A stretch of 64,000 bases of DNA from Bacteroidota bacterium (GTDB lineage: Bacteria; Bacteroidota; Bacteroidia; B-17B0; Aurantibacillaceae). Shown here piece by piece: positions 34,717 through 42,928 of this stretch. Position numbers and translations under genes: made by a program. The stretch is taken from assembly GCA_018267825.1 (NCBI GenBank), contig JAFDXR010000009.1, positions 103,736 to 167,735 of the forward strand. The letters are read 5' to 3'. Numbering within the stretch: position 1 is the first letter of the stretch; the number at the start of each line of letters is the position of its first letter. The notes below the pieces were generated by a model. That model did not search any database. It was not told where the DNA came from and was given only the letters and a program-made list of their open reading frames with translations.

Positions 34717-34852
34717 CGTATCAGAAAACTGCCAATTTTCAAAAAGTACACGAGAAAGAAGCCAAAACGCTCACGCAATGCGTGGGCTTTTGCTTTTTTC
34801 GTGTACTGGGATGGCAGTCCCTCTGATACGATTAAGTAGAATGACCCACGCA
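34717..34852 (+). other. Long nested hairpin with an alternative terminator-like pairing, leader of the RM genes
   Basis: Four arms nest: CGTATCAG 34717-34724 with CTGATACG 34823-34830; CTGCCA 34729-34734 with TGGCAG 34812-34817; AGTACACGA 34745-34753 with TCGTGTACT 34799-34807; CACGCA 34772-34777 with TGCGTG 34779-34784. The right part TGCGTGGG (34779-34786) can instead pair with CCCACGCA at 34845-34852, which is followed by GATTTTTT. The RM gene starts 31 bp later. The rest of the 322-bp gap holds nothing else I can identify. Confidence 0.75.
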
Positions 34853-34882
34853 GATTTTTTGTGGCTGCCACTACAAAAAATC

Positions 34883-37105
34883 ATGACAATAGCAGAGATT
34901 CTAAGGGATAGCAATTACAACATATCCCTATTTACCGACAAGGAAATAAACAAACTGGAAGCAGAGATCGTTTTCCGTGAAGCAAAAGGAAAAAAGATTC
35001 CTTACATCAAATGCGCCATCCGTAATAAGGAAATCAAATTAAATCCTGAAGAAATTGTAAGACAACTTTACGTTAAACGTCTTATTAATCTATATAAATA
35101 CCCTCAACAATTAATTCAGTTTGAAATCGGAATCAATTTCGGTGTAGAAGTTAAACGTGCCGACATTGTTGTTTATGATGCCAACAGACCCGATACCCCT
35201 TACATCATTGTTGAGTTAAAAAAACCAAAACTAAAGGAAGGTAAGGAACAATTAAAAAGCTATTGCAATGCAACTGGTGCGCCTATAGGAATTTGGAGTA
35301 ATGGTGGCATTGAACAGTTTTACCATCGCCAAGATCCGAATTACTTTAGTGAGTTATCCGACCTTCCTTTTGGCAATGAGAATCTTGATGATTTTTTAAA
35401 GCAAAGAAATCAATACACCATTCTTGATTTACTAATTAACGATAAGCTTAAGGAAAAATCTTTAAAGCAAATCATTCAGGAATTGGAAGACGAGGTTTTA
35501 GCCAATGCAGGAGTTGATGTGTTTGAAGAGTGTTTTAAATTGATCTTCACTAAACTTTACGATGAAAAACAAAGTGGTGAAGACATCAGTAAAATCCAAA
35601 ATTGGTTGGAGTTTAATGAGGGAAAATCGTTAGAAGATATTCCTGAAAGTGTTTCAAAAAAATTCAGAAAACTTCAATTCAGAAACATTGGCACTGATAA
35701 ACAAGTTAAAGATAATTTTGAAGAAGTATTTTTAGAGGCGCAAGGTGAATGGAAAGGGATTTTTCCGGCTAATACCCAACTCAGCCCAAGAATGACTCCA
35801 TCGCATACAGCTATTTGTATCTCTTATTTACAAAACATCAAATTATTTAATTCAAACTTAGAGGTTGTTGATGAAGCCTTTGAATACCTTGTAAACAAAA
35901 GCAATAAGGGAGAGAAAGGACAATACTTTACACCACGTTATGTAATTGACATGTGTGTTAGAATGCTTAACCCTACTCCTGATGAGTATATGATTGATAC
36001 CGCTTCGGGAAGTTGTGGTTTTCCAGTACATACCATTTTTAAAGTGTGGAGCGAATTAAATCCCGAAGAGAGTCATTTGTTTACAGCACAAGATAAAACT
36101 AAAGAGCAAATTAAATATGTTCGTGAAAAGGTATTTGCTATTGACTTTGATGATAAAGCAGTTCGTGTAGGAAAAACATTAAACATTATTGCAGGTGACG
36201 GTGAAACAAACGTACTTCTATTAAACTCCCTTGATTTTGAAAGTTGGAATGAAGCAGCAAAGGATAGTGCATTTCAGCAAGACTTTGGAAAAGGCTTTAA
36301 TACATTTGAAAAACTGAGAGCCAATAAAAAAGAAGTAAACAGCAGAAAGGATTTCAGGAATTTTCAATTTGATGTATTGATGGCCAATCCGCCATTTGCC
36401 GGAGACATTAAGGATAGTAAGATCATTACCAAATATGAGCTTGGTAAAAAGTGGCAAAATAAAAAAGTAAAAGAAGGCGGCGTTGAAAAAGTAATACAAC
36501 AGCATAAAGGGTTTGTAGATAAAATAAGTCGTGATATTTTATTTATAGAACGAAACCTAAACATGCTAAAGCCCGGTGGGCGTATGGCAATTGTATTACC
36601 GCAAGGGCGATTCAATAATAGTGGAGAAAGGGCGATTCGTGAATTTATTTCGGAACATTGTCGGATTTTAGCAGTTGTGGGCTTACATGGTAACTGTTTT
36701 AAACCACATACCGGAACAAAAACAAGCGTTCTATTTGTACAAAAATGGGATAACGAACTTTGCCCTAAAAAAGAAGATTACAATATCTTTTTTGCTACAC
36801 AACGCGAAGCGGGAAAAGATAGTAGTGGCGAGAAAGTATACGAAACTAAAATTATTCCAGCAGTAGAACCAGTTTACAAAATATGGAAAGAAGATATTGT
36901 AGATGAAGATACAGGCGAAGTAGTTACAATAGAAAGAAGAGAAATAAAAAAAGAAGGGCATCCTGAGCACATTGAATACAAGAAAGACAAATGGGGACAC
37001 GCCATTGTAAAACACGACTTGTTCAATACAGATGGATTAACTAAAGATGGTATTGCAGAAGCTTTTATTGAATTTGCGAAAAAGGAACGATTAAGTTTTT
37101 TTTAG
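34883..37105 (+). CDS. BcgI-like restriction-modification protein: PD-(D/E)XK nuclease fused to N6-adenine methyltransferase
   Basis: I chose ATG 34883 (740 residues) because the 35 codons upstream translate the hairpin leader. Residues about 50-150 are an HsdR-N-like nuclease (EVKRADIVVYDA ... YIIVELKKPKLKEGKEQLKSY, with the D ... ExK triad). Residues about 330-640 are an N6_Mtase domain with motif I DTASGSCGF (normally D-P-A-C/S-G-S-G-G-F) and motif IV MANPPF. No helicase motor is present or nearby, so this is not type I; nuclease-methylase plus a separate specificity subunit is the BcgI (type IIB/IIG) plan. It ends in a T8 run that touches the next frame. Confidence 0.85.
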   Translation: MTIAEILRDSNYNISLFTDKEINKLEAEIVFREAKGKKIPYIKCAIRNKEIKLNPEEIVRQLYVKRLINLYKYPQQLIQFEIGINFGVEVKRADIVVYDANRPDTPYIIVELKKPKLKEGKEQLKSYCNATGAPIGIWSNGGIEQFYHRQDPNYFSELSDLPFGNENLDDFLKQRNQYTILDLLINDKLKEKSLKQIIQELEDEVLANAGVDVFEECFKLIFTKLYDEKQSGEDISKIQNWLEFNEGKSLEDIPESVSKKFRKLQFRNIGTDKQVKDNFEEVFLEAQGEWKGIFPANTQLSPRMTPSHTAICISYLQNIKLFNSNLEVVDEAFEYLVNKSNKGEKGQYFTPRYVIDMCVRMLNPTPDEYMIDTASGSCGFPVHTIFKVWSELNPEESHLFTAQDKTKEQIKYVREKVFAIDFDDKAVRVGKTLNIIAGDGETNVLLLNSLDFESWNEAAKDSAFQQDFGKGFNTFEKLRANKKEVNSRKDFRNFQFDVLMANPPFAGDIKDSKIITKYELGKKWQNKKVKEGGVEKVIQQHKGFVDKISRDILFIERNLNMLKPGGRMAIVLPQGRFNNSGERAIREFISEHCRILAVVGLHGNCFKPHTGTKTSVLFVQKWDNELCPKKEDYNIFFATQREAGKDSSGEKVYETKIIPAVEPVYKIWKEDIVDEDTGEVVTIERREIKKEGHPEHIEYKKDKWGHAIVKHDLFNTDGLTKDGIAEAFIEFAKKERLSFF

Positions 37106-37140
37106 GAAGCCCCTTTAATAAAGCCAAATATGAGGCATTA

Positions 37141-38562
37141 TTGGAGGGGCTGGAAGTAACTATCTACCGAAAAAGTGAGATTTTAATTGATAACGAAGAA
37201 TTCAGACTTGATGCTGAATATTATCAAAAACAATATCTTCAATTATACAGTTATTTAAAGAATTCATTTATGCTCTCTCAAATAACTGAAATGTCTGATT
37301 TATCCTCTAATGCTTCATTTGCAACAGTATCAGGAATTGTACACGATAACAATCCCAAAATCATTCCGTTTATCAGATCAGGGAATGTAGGAGATACTTT
37401 TATTAATGAAACTGATCTAGAACTAATTTCTTCAGAAGCACATTATCAACTTACAAAATCTATTACAAAGCTTCATGATGTAATGATGGCTCGAAAAGGT
37501 AAAATCGGTGGAGCATCAATTATTTTGGAGGATCAAGTAAATTTTAACTGCAATGAAAATGTCATAAAATTAACTTTAAATGGAAAAGAGAATATAAATC
37601 CTTTTTATTTTACGGTTTTCTTCAATTCAAAATATGGCAAAAAACAAGTTGAACGGCTTGCTACTGGAAATGTACAGCCTTGGGTTAGTATATTTCAAAT
37701 TAGAAAATTGAAATTTAAAAATGCATCGATTGATTTTGGTAAAATTATACAAGATGTAATTATCAGTGCATATACAAAAGTGATTTTGAGCAAAAATAAA
37801 TTAACTGATTCACATTCTGAATTATCAAAATTACTTGGAATAAACAAATGGATTCCAACTAATAAAAATATTGCTATAAAAAAGCTATCACAGTCATTTC
37901 TTCATACTGGGAGGCTTGATGCGGAATACTACCAGCCAAAATTCGATGAGTTGATAAAAAAGATTGATGCAGTAAAGCATGACAGATTGGATAACTTAGT
38001 AAACTTCAAAAAATCAATTGAACCGGGATCTGAAGCATATCAAACAGAAGGTATTCCTTTTATTCGTGTTTCTGATATTTCAAAATTTAGTATTTCAGAA
38101 CCCGAAATACATCTCAACCGAAATGAATTTGATTTAGATGAATTGAAACCTAAGAAGGACACCATCTTATTATCTAAGGACGGTAGCGTTGGAATTGCTT
38201 ACAAAGTAGAGGAAGATATGGACGTAATCACCTCAAGTGCATTGCTACATTTAAAACTGAAAACAAAAGAAGTGTTGCCCGATTATTTAACACTCGTATT
38301 AAATAGCAAACTAACCCAAATGCAAGCCGAACGTGACGCTGGCGGATCAATCATACAACACTGGCGACCTGATGAAATAAAGCAGGTGTTAATTCCGATT
38401 CTTCCTATGGATGCACAAAAAGAGTTGTCAAAACAAATTCAACAATCTTTTAAACTTCGTAAAGAAAGTAAGCATTTATTAGAGGTTGCAAAAAAAGCCG
38501 TTGAATTTGCTATTGAAGAAGGTGAAGCAAAAGCGATGAAGTATATTAAAGAAAACTCGTAG
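37141..38562 (+). CDS. Specificity (S) subunit with two target-recognition domains
   Basis: Two half-repeats are visible, each opening with a RLDAEYYQ motif (near residues 21 and 257) and each followed by a target-recognition domain and a helical spacer. This is the HsdS plan. There is no ATG at the front; TTG 37141 is the first usual start. The frame is open and protein-like upstream (GSPFNKAKYEALLEGLEV), back to the T8 run at 37096-37103. One extra T there would fuse it to the upstream RM protein. The start is therefore uncertain, and a fused or slippage-made product is possible. Confidence 0.8.
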   Translation: MEGLEVTIYRKSEILIDNEEFRLDAEYYQKQYLQLYSYLKNSFMLSQITEMSDLSSNASFATVSGIVHDNNPKIIPFIRSGNVGDTFINETDLELISSEAHYQLTKSITKLHDVMMARKGKIGGASIILEDQVNFNCNENVIKLTLNGKENINPFYFTVFFNSKYGKKQVERLATGNVQPWVSIFQIRKLKFKNASIDFGKIIQDVIISAYTKVILSKNKLTDSHSELSKLLGINKWIPTNKNIAIKKLSQSFLHTGRLDAEYYQPKFDELIKKIDAVKHDRLDNLVNFKKSIEPGSEAYQTEGIPFIRVSDISKFSISEPEIHLNRNEFDLDELKPKKDTILLSKDGSVGIAYKVEEDMDVITSSALLHLKLKTKEVLPDYLTLVLNSKLTQMQAERDAGGSIIQHWRPDEIKQVLIPILPMDAQKELSKQIQQSFKLRKESKHLLEVAKKAVEFAIEEGEAKAMKYIKENS

Positions 38563-38656
38563 AAACATTTATTATAGAAGTTGCATTTGACGACCTGAGA
38601 GTGCCATTGGTCGCAATTTTGAAAACATTTAGAATTTAAAGTGTTACATTTCATTT

Positions 38657-38797
38657 ATGGAGCCTTCAAGAGACGAGTTAATTAAATTTATTTTGGAGAA
38701 CGACTCTTCTACCAAAAGAGAAGAGTTAGAATTACTGTCCATAACAGCCTTGGTAATTATGAAAACACGAATTGAACTTGGTCTTCAAGGTAAATAA
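38657..38797 (+). CDS. Possible 46-residue small protein
   Basis: ATG 38657 opens a 46-codon frame, MEPSRDELIKFILEND at the start and MKTRIELGLQGK at the end. It is amphipathic and probably helical. It lies in the 348-bp gap between the S subunit and arsR. Codon use looks normal for the element, but there is no recognised family or clear ribosome site. Apart from this and the arsR operator the gap holds nothing I can identify. Confidence 0.4.
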   Translation: MEPSRDELIKFILENDSSTKREELELLSITALVIMKTRIELGLQGK

Positions 38798-38867
38798 GAA
38801 TCGATTAGAAAGGGTAACAAACTCACACAAACCTTATTAACAAATTTTTTCATCCAAAAATTGTGGC

Positions 38868-38897
38868 GAACAATTATTGTTCGTATATTTACGAACA
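38868..38897 (+). promoter_or_regulatory. ArsR operator and promoter
   Basis: Two overlapping palindromes occur: GAACAAT-T-ATTGTTC (38868-38882) and TGTTCGTA-TATT-TACGAACA (38878-38897). A -7-like TATATTTA lies inside the second. The arsR start codon is 14 bp downstream. The placement over the promoter fits ArsR autorepression. Confidence 0.75.
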
Positions 38898-38910
38898 GAA
38901 ATAAGAGCAC

Positions 38911-39210
38911 ATGCCAACCGAAACTAAAAAATATACTGATAAACAAGAGCTAATAGCTAAGTTCAGCAATGCACTTGGGCATCCTGTAAGGGTAGCCATC
39001 CTTCAACAGCTTTCAAAACAAAGTTGTTGCTTTCATGGAGATATGGCAGAAGTATTACCAATAGCAAATAGTACCCTGTCGCAGCATTTAAAAGTATTAA
39101 GAGAAGCAGGACTTATTCAAGGAGAAATTGATCCGCCAAAAACAAAATACTGTATTAATAAAGAGAACTGGAACTTAGCAAAAGGTTTGATGATAGGATT
39201 TTTTGATTAA
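38911..39210 (+). CDS. arsR: ArsR/SmtB family metalloregulator
   Basis: The 99-residue winged-helix protein shows FSNALGHPVRVAILQQLSKQ, the recognition helix region NSTLSQHLKVLREAGLIQGE and a basic wing. A vicinal Cys pair in KQSCCFHGDMA lies in the helix upstream of recognition, near the usual thiolate-sensor position, and would bind As(III). It should repress its own promoter (palindromes at 38868-38897) and the operon that starts at 39294 (second site at 39226-39245). Confidence 0.93.
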   Translation: MPTETKKYTDKQELIAKFSNALGHPVRVAILQQLSKQSCCFHGDMAEVLPIANSTLSQHLKVLREAGLIQGEIDPPKTKYCINKENWNLAKGLMIGFFD

Positions 39211-39225
39211 AAAATTTGAACATGA

Positions 39226-39245
39226 TATTCGTCATCTTACGAAAT
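39226..39245 (+). promoter_or_regulatory. Second ArsR-like operator
   Basis: TTCGT (39228-39232) and ACGAA (39239-39243) are separated by six bases. They repeat the half-site TTCGTA/TACGAA of the arsR operator, with a further TACGAAC at 39245-39251. The site lies in the 83-bp gap before the thioredoxin-like gene. Confidence 0.6.
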
Positions 39246-39293
39246 ACGAACAATAAGTAAATTCAATAACAGAAACAAAACATAAAACACGAT

Positions 39294-39533
39294 ATGAAAA
39301 AGCAAGTAAAAGTATTAGGGCCGGGTTGTGCAAAATGCAAAACCACTTACAACAATGTATTAGAAGCAGTAAAGCAATTAGGTATTGAAGCAGATGTAAC
39401 CAAAATAGAAGACATAGAAGAGATGATGAAATACAACGTGCTTACAACTCCTGTTTTAATGGTTGATGATGTAATTAAAATAAAAGGAAGAGTTGCAGAC
39501 ATCAACGAAATAAAAACATTATTAACAGCTTAA
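39294..39533 (+). CDS. Small thioredoxin-like (redox-active disulfide) protein
   Basis: The 79-residue thioredoxin fold has the CxxC site in LGPGCAKCKTTYNNV and cis-Pro in VLTTPVLMVDD. It belongs to the small group often found beside DUF318/ArsP permeases and ArsR. It probably passes electrons to, or protects, thiols in metalloid handling. It is the first gene of a tight run (10-bp gap to the rhodanese). Confidence 0.9.
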   Translation: MKKQVKVLGPGCAKCKTTYNNVLEAVKQLGIEADVTKIEDIEEMMKYNVLTTPVLMVDDVIKIKGRVADINEIKTLLTA

Positions 39534-39543
39534 AATTACAACA

Positions 39544-40032
39544 ATGGAAAAGCAAACATTAGTAAAAGAAATATGCCCGACCACCACGCAAGGTTGGGTT
39601 AAAAACGGTGCATTATTAGTTGATGTACGTGAAAAGGATGAAGTGGCACAATTAGCTTATGATGTACCAAACATCATCAACATTCCTTTAAGCGAATTTG
39701 AAGAACGCTTTAATGAAATTCCAAAAGATAAAGAAGTGGTAATGGTTTGCCGTAGTGGTGGAAGAAGTTTAAGAGCCGCTGGGTTTTTAGTAAATCATGG
39801 ATATACCAATGTAGTAAACATGGAACATGGTATGATACGTTGGGCAACAAAAGGATTTCCAATAAAAGGTGATGTTTCATCTGTATTAGGAAATAACACG
39901 CAAAGCAGCGGATGTTGTGATACAAACGACAGTTCACAATCATCATGCTGCACACCTACGAATGAAAAGCAAAAAGTAAACATGGCAGATTTGGGAAATA
40001 GCTGCGATTGCAGCAAGCCCGGCTGTTGCTAA
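39544..40032 (+). CDS. Rhodanese with a Cys-rich C-terminal tail
   Basis: A single rhodanese domain (residues 15-110; LVDVREKDEVAQLAYDVPN, catalytic Cys in VVMVCRSGGRSLRAAG) is followed by a 45-residue tail with four clusters: SGCC, SSCC, SCDC and PGCC. The domain would move sulfane sulfur to thiol acceptors. The vicinal-Cys tail resembles As(III) or soft-metal binding segments seen in other proteins of this operon. It is cytoplasmic (no signal peptide). Confidence 0.88.
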   Translation: MEKQTLVKEICPTTTQGWVKNGALLVDVREKDEVAQLAYDVPNIINIPLSEFEERFNEIPKDKEVVMVCRSGGRSLRAAGFLVNHGYTNVVNMEHGMIRWATKGFPIKGDVSSVLGNNTQSSGCCDTNDSSQSSCCTPTNEKQKVNMADLGNSCDCSKPGCC

Positions 40033-40044
40033 AATTAGGAGCTT

Positions 40045-41022
40045 ATGTTTGATTGGTTACAGCATTTCGCTGATTGGTTAATTTATTCCGTTTTCGGATT
40101 AACGCATGGCTCTAAAGTGGGCGATGCCTTAAATTTCTTTGTGTTTGATACCATAAAGATTTTTATTCTACTTGGATTAGTAACCTTCCTGATGGGAATA
40201 GTAAACTCCTACTTCCCTATCGACAGAGTTCGTAATTTCTTAACCAAACGTAAATGGTATGGCTTGGATTATTTCTTAGCATCATTCTTTGGAACAATAA
40301 CACCATTTTGCTCTTGTTCTTCCGTTCCTTTATTTATAGGCTTTGTAAAAGGCGGTATTCCATTAGGTGTTACTTTAGCCTTTTTGATTTCATCTCCACT
40401 GGTTGATGCGGTTTCAGTTGCTATGTTTATTGGTATGTTTGGTTGGAAAACGACCATCGTGTATGTAGTAAGCGGCATCGTTCTTTCTATGATTGCAGGG
40501 TACATTTTGGGTAAAATGAATTTGGAACATTTGCTAACCGATTGGGTTAAGAAGATCTTAGAAAATAAACAAATAGCTGATGAAGAATTTGAAGCGGAGA
40601 AAAAAACATTTTTTCAACGCTTACCTGAAATTGGAAAAGAAGCATTAGGCATTGTTAAAGGCGTTTCACTTTATATTCTTATTGGGATTGCCATTGGCGG
40701 TTTAATGCATGGTTTTATCCCAACAGGATTTTTTGAAGAATACATTAGCAAAGAAAATCCATTCGCTGTTCCTATTGCCGTGATATTAGGCGTTCCAATG
40801 TACAGCAACGCAGCAGGTGTTCTCCCTGTTATGCAAGTGTTAGTTCAAAAAGGTATTCCATTGGGAACTGCTATTGCGTTTTCAATGGCGGTTGTTGGTT
40901 TATCAATACCGGAAGGTTTATTGCTTAAAAAAGTAATGACAACAAAAATGCTGTTTATCTTCTTTGGAGTGGTAACAGCGTGTATTATTATTTCTGGCTA
41001 TTTATTCAACTTAATATTATAA
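40045..41022 (+). CDS. arsP: DUF318/ArsP-family permease
   Basis: This is an eight-helix membrane protein of 325 residues. It carries the family signature TPFCSCSSVPLFIGFVKGG, whose Cys are needed in ArsP, plus the second-half LGVPMYSNAAGVLPVMQVL repeat of the permease fold. Known ArsP proteins export trivalent organoarsenicals such as methylarsenite. That fits the arsM gene which starts 20 bp downstream. Confidence 0.87.
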   Translation: MFDWLQHFADWLIYSVFGLTHGSKVGDALNFFVFDTIKIFILLGLVTFLMGIVNSYFPIDRVRNFLTKRKWYGLDYFLASFFGTITPFCSCSSVPLFIGFVKGGIPLGVTLAFLISSPLVDAVSVAMFIGMFGWKTTIVYVVSGIVLSMIAGYILGKMNLEHLLTDWVKKILENKQIADEEFEAEKKTFFQRLPEIGKEALGIVKGVSLYILIGIAIGGLMHGFIPTGFFEEYISKENPFAVPIAVILGVPMYSNAAGVLPVMQVLVQKGIPLGTAIAFSMAVVGLSIPEGLLLKKVMTTKMLFIFFGVVTACIIISGYLFNLIL

Positions 41023-41042
41023 GAATTTAAAAACTAAACAAA

Positions 41043-41843
41043 ATGAACACGGATAAAATAAAAGAAGGGGTTAAGAAAACATATACTGAGGTTGTGACCA
41101 AAAACACAAATAGTTGTTGTGGCCCTTCTTGCTGCTCTCCGGCACAAGAAATATCATTTTTGGACGAAAGCTATAAAAATGTAGAAGGTTATCAGGCTGT
41201 AGCCGATTATGGATTAGGTTGCGGTTTACCTACTGAAATTGCTGGTATAAAAAAAGGCGACACAGTTTTAGATCTTGGATCAGGTGCAGGTAACGATGTA
41301 TTTATTGCAAGGAGCCAAACAGGTGAAACAGGTAAAGTAATTGGAGTTGATTTCACAGAAGCTATGTTATCCAAAGCTAATGAAAACAAACAAAAATTAG
41401 GTTACCAAAATGTTGAGTTTGTACAAGGTGATATTGAAGAATTACCAATTGAATCCGAATCAATTGATGTTGTGATTAGTAACTGTGTGATGAATTTAGT
41501 TCCTGATAAAGCTAAAGCATACAAAGAAGTATTCCGTGTTTTAAAGCCCGGAGGACACTTCAGTATTTCTGACGTAGTATTAAATGGTAGCCTACCGAAA
41601 GCCATCTTAAATGCTGCTGAAATGTATGCAGCTTGTGTTTCAGGAGCATTGGAAAAAAATGCATATTTACAAGTGATAAAAGATACAGGTTTTGAATATG
41701 TAAGTGTTTTAAAACAGCATGATATTGTATTACCCGATGAAGTGCTTTTACAATTTATCAATAAAGAAGAAATCGAAGCATATAGAAAAAACACAAGTGC
41801 AATTGTCAGTATCACCATTAATGGACAGAAACCAAAAGCATAA
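41043..41843 (+). CDS. arsM: Arsenite S-adenosylmethionine methyltransferase
   Basis: Class I SAM methyltransferase of 266 residues with motif I LDLGSGAGNDVFIA. The conserved As-binding Cys are found in the N-terminal part (YGLGCGLP), in VISNCVMNLVPDK and in YAACVSGALEKN. An extra NSCCGPSCCSP segment lies at residues 21-31. ArsM methylates As(III) to mono-, di- and trimethylated forms. It lies between the ArsP-type permease and a second rhodanese in the ars operon. Confidence 0.94.
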   Translation: MNTDKIKEGVKKTYTEVVTKNTNSCCGPSCCSPAQEISFLDESYKNVEGYQAVADYGLGCGLPTEIAGIKKGDTVLDLGSGAGNDVFIARSQTGETGKVIGVDFTEAMLSKANENKQKLGYQNVEFVQGDIEELPIESESIDVVISNCVMNLVPDKAKAYKEVFRVLKPGGHFSISDVVLNGSLPKAILNAAEMYAACVSGALEKNAYLQVIKDTGFEYVSVLKQHDIVLPDEVLLQFINKEEIEAYRKNTSAIVSITINGQKPKA

Positions 41844-41873
41844 ATACTAACCTCTAATTTGAATATAATAAGT

Positions 41874-42476
41874 ATGAAAAAAACAATTCTAATTCTTACA
41901 ACGATAGCAAGTATCTTTTTAATGGCTTGTAATAACAGTCAAACTGAAACTGCCAATGCAGAAACCAACAAAAAGGAATCTACATCAACTAATTTTAAAA
42001 GCCCTAAAGCTGACATCACAGTAGATGAAGCATTGGCTTTAAGTAAAGAAGGTGCATTAATTATTGATGTAAGAGAGCCGGATGAATTAACTGAATTGGC
42101 GTATGATGTAAAGGATATCAAAAATATTCCGTTAGGAGAATTAGAATCAAGATTAGCAGAAGTACCTAAAGACAAACAAGTAATTGTGGTTTGTAAAAAA
42201 GGTGGCAGAAGTTCTCAGGCATACGAAATATTGAAAGGAAAAGGATTTGAGAATGTTGCCAATATGGAAGGCGGAATAGATGCTTGGAGCGAAAAAGGTT
42301 TGCCAACTCTTGCAGGTGGTGAAAAGAAAGCTTGTTGCGAAAACCCAAACAGTAAAGATTGTAATCCTGATGGCACTTGTAAAAAACCTGCTGAAAAGAA
42401 AGCCTGTTGCTCAAACCCAAACAGCAAGGATTGTAATCCTGATGGAACTTGTAAAAAACCAGCTGATAAAAAATAA
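41874..42476 (+). CDS. Lipoprotein rhodanese with duplicated Cys-rich tail
   Basis: ATG 41874 begins a lipoprotein signal (SIFLMACNN, lipobox Cys at residue 19 or so); the TTG 15 bases upstream is unlikely. The rhodanese domain spans about residues 45-140 (LIIDVREPDELTEL, catalytic Cys in IVVCKKGGRSSQAY). The C-terminus holds two 24-residue repeats with ACC, DC and TC motifs. It is thus a periplasm-facing partner to the cytoplasmic rhodanese upstream in the same operon. Confidence 0.9.
   Translation: MKKTILILTTIASIFLMACNNSQTETANAETNKKESTSTNFKSPKADITVDEALALSKEGALIIDVREPDELTELAYDVKDIKNIPLGELESRLAEVPKDKQVIVVCKKGGRSSQAYEILKGKGFENVANMEGGIDAWSEKGLPTLAGGEKKACCENPNSKDCNPDGTCKKPAEKKACCSNPNSKDCNPDGTCKKPADKK
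42321..42464 (+). repeat. Two tandem 72-bp repeats encoding the Cys-rich tail
   Basis: The units at 42321-42392 and 42393-42464 encode KKACC-NPNSKDCNPDGTCKKPA. They differ at a few positions, mostly third-base ones, so the duplication is not brand new and the protein sequence is kept. Confidence 0.92.
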
Positions 42477-42480
42477 GACT

Positions 42481-42927
42481 ATGACTCAAGAATTATTAAA
42501 GATGTTTAAAATGGGGAGAACCCGTTTAACCAATCAATTACCAAATATTAAAGAGGCGGATCTTGTTAAAAAGCTACATCCCAATTCAAATTCTATCGGA
42601 TTCCTTCTTCGCCACATTAATGAAGTGGAACACTTGTTTGCCAAAAATGTATTCGGTTTAGATATTAGAGTAATGGCATCAACTATTGGAAAAGGAATAC
42701 ATGACACCGGAAAGTTCACCAATCTGCAAGCAGAATTGGATGGGTTAAATGAATCTGCTTCTGTATTAGAACAAGCAATTTTAAAACAAGCTGATGCTGA
42801 TTGGCAAGGTAATGTTACAACAGCCGAATTTGGAACTGTAACAAAAGCAGAGGCTTTATCTCGTATTATTTCTCATACTGCTTACCACGCAGGGCAAATA
42901 GGTTTAATTTTAAAATACGCAAACTAA
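42481..42927 (+). CDS. DinB-like (four-helix metal-binding) protein
   Basis: I set the start at ATG 42481, 4 bp after the rhodanese stop; an earlier frame overlaps the rhodanese tail. The 148-residue product has the DinB/YfiT-type pattern of three metal-binding His: SIGFLLRHINEVEHLF, and ISHTAYHAGQIGLILKY near the end. Members act as thiol-dependent transferases or hydrolases in thiol metabolism. Its role in an ars operon is not established. Confidence 0.82.
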   Translation: MTQELLKMFKMGRTRLTNQLPNIKEADLVKKLHPNSNSIGFLLRHINEVEHLFAKNVFGLDIRVMASTIGKGIHDTGKFTNLQAELDGLNESASVLEQAILKQADADWQGNVTTAEFGTVTKAEALSRIISHTAYHAGQIGLILKYAN

Positions 42928-42928
42928 A

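Noticed and set aside
34778..34882. N-terminal extension of the RM protein
   Set aside because: The extra 35 codons translate the right arm of the nested hairpin, and the family-like sequence begins at MTIAEIL (34883).
34883..38562. Type I restriction system
   Set aside because: No HsdR motor gene or helicase motif is present. The nuclease-like domain is fused to the methylase, as in BcgI.
42280..42480. Longer DinB-like protein with 67 extra N-terminal residues
   Set aside because: This part overlaps the Cys-rich rhodanese tail in another frame. ATG 42481 fits the family and follows the rhodanese stop by 4 bp.
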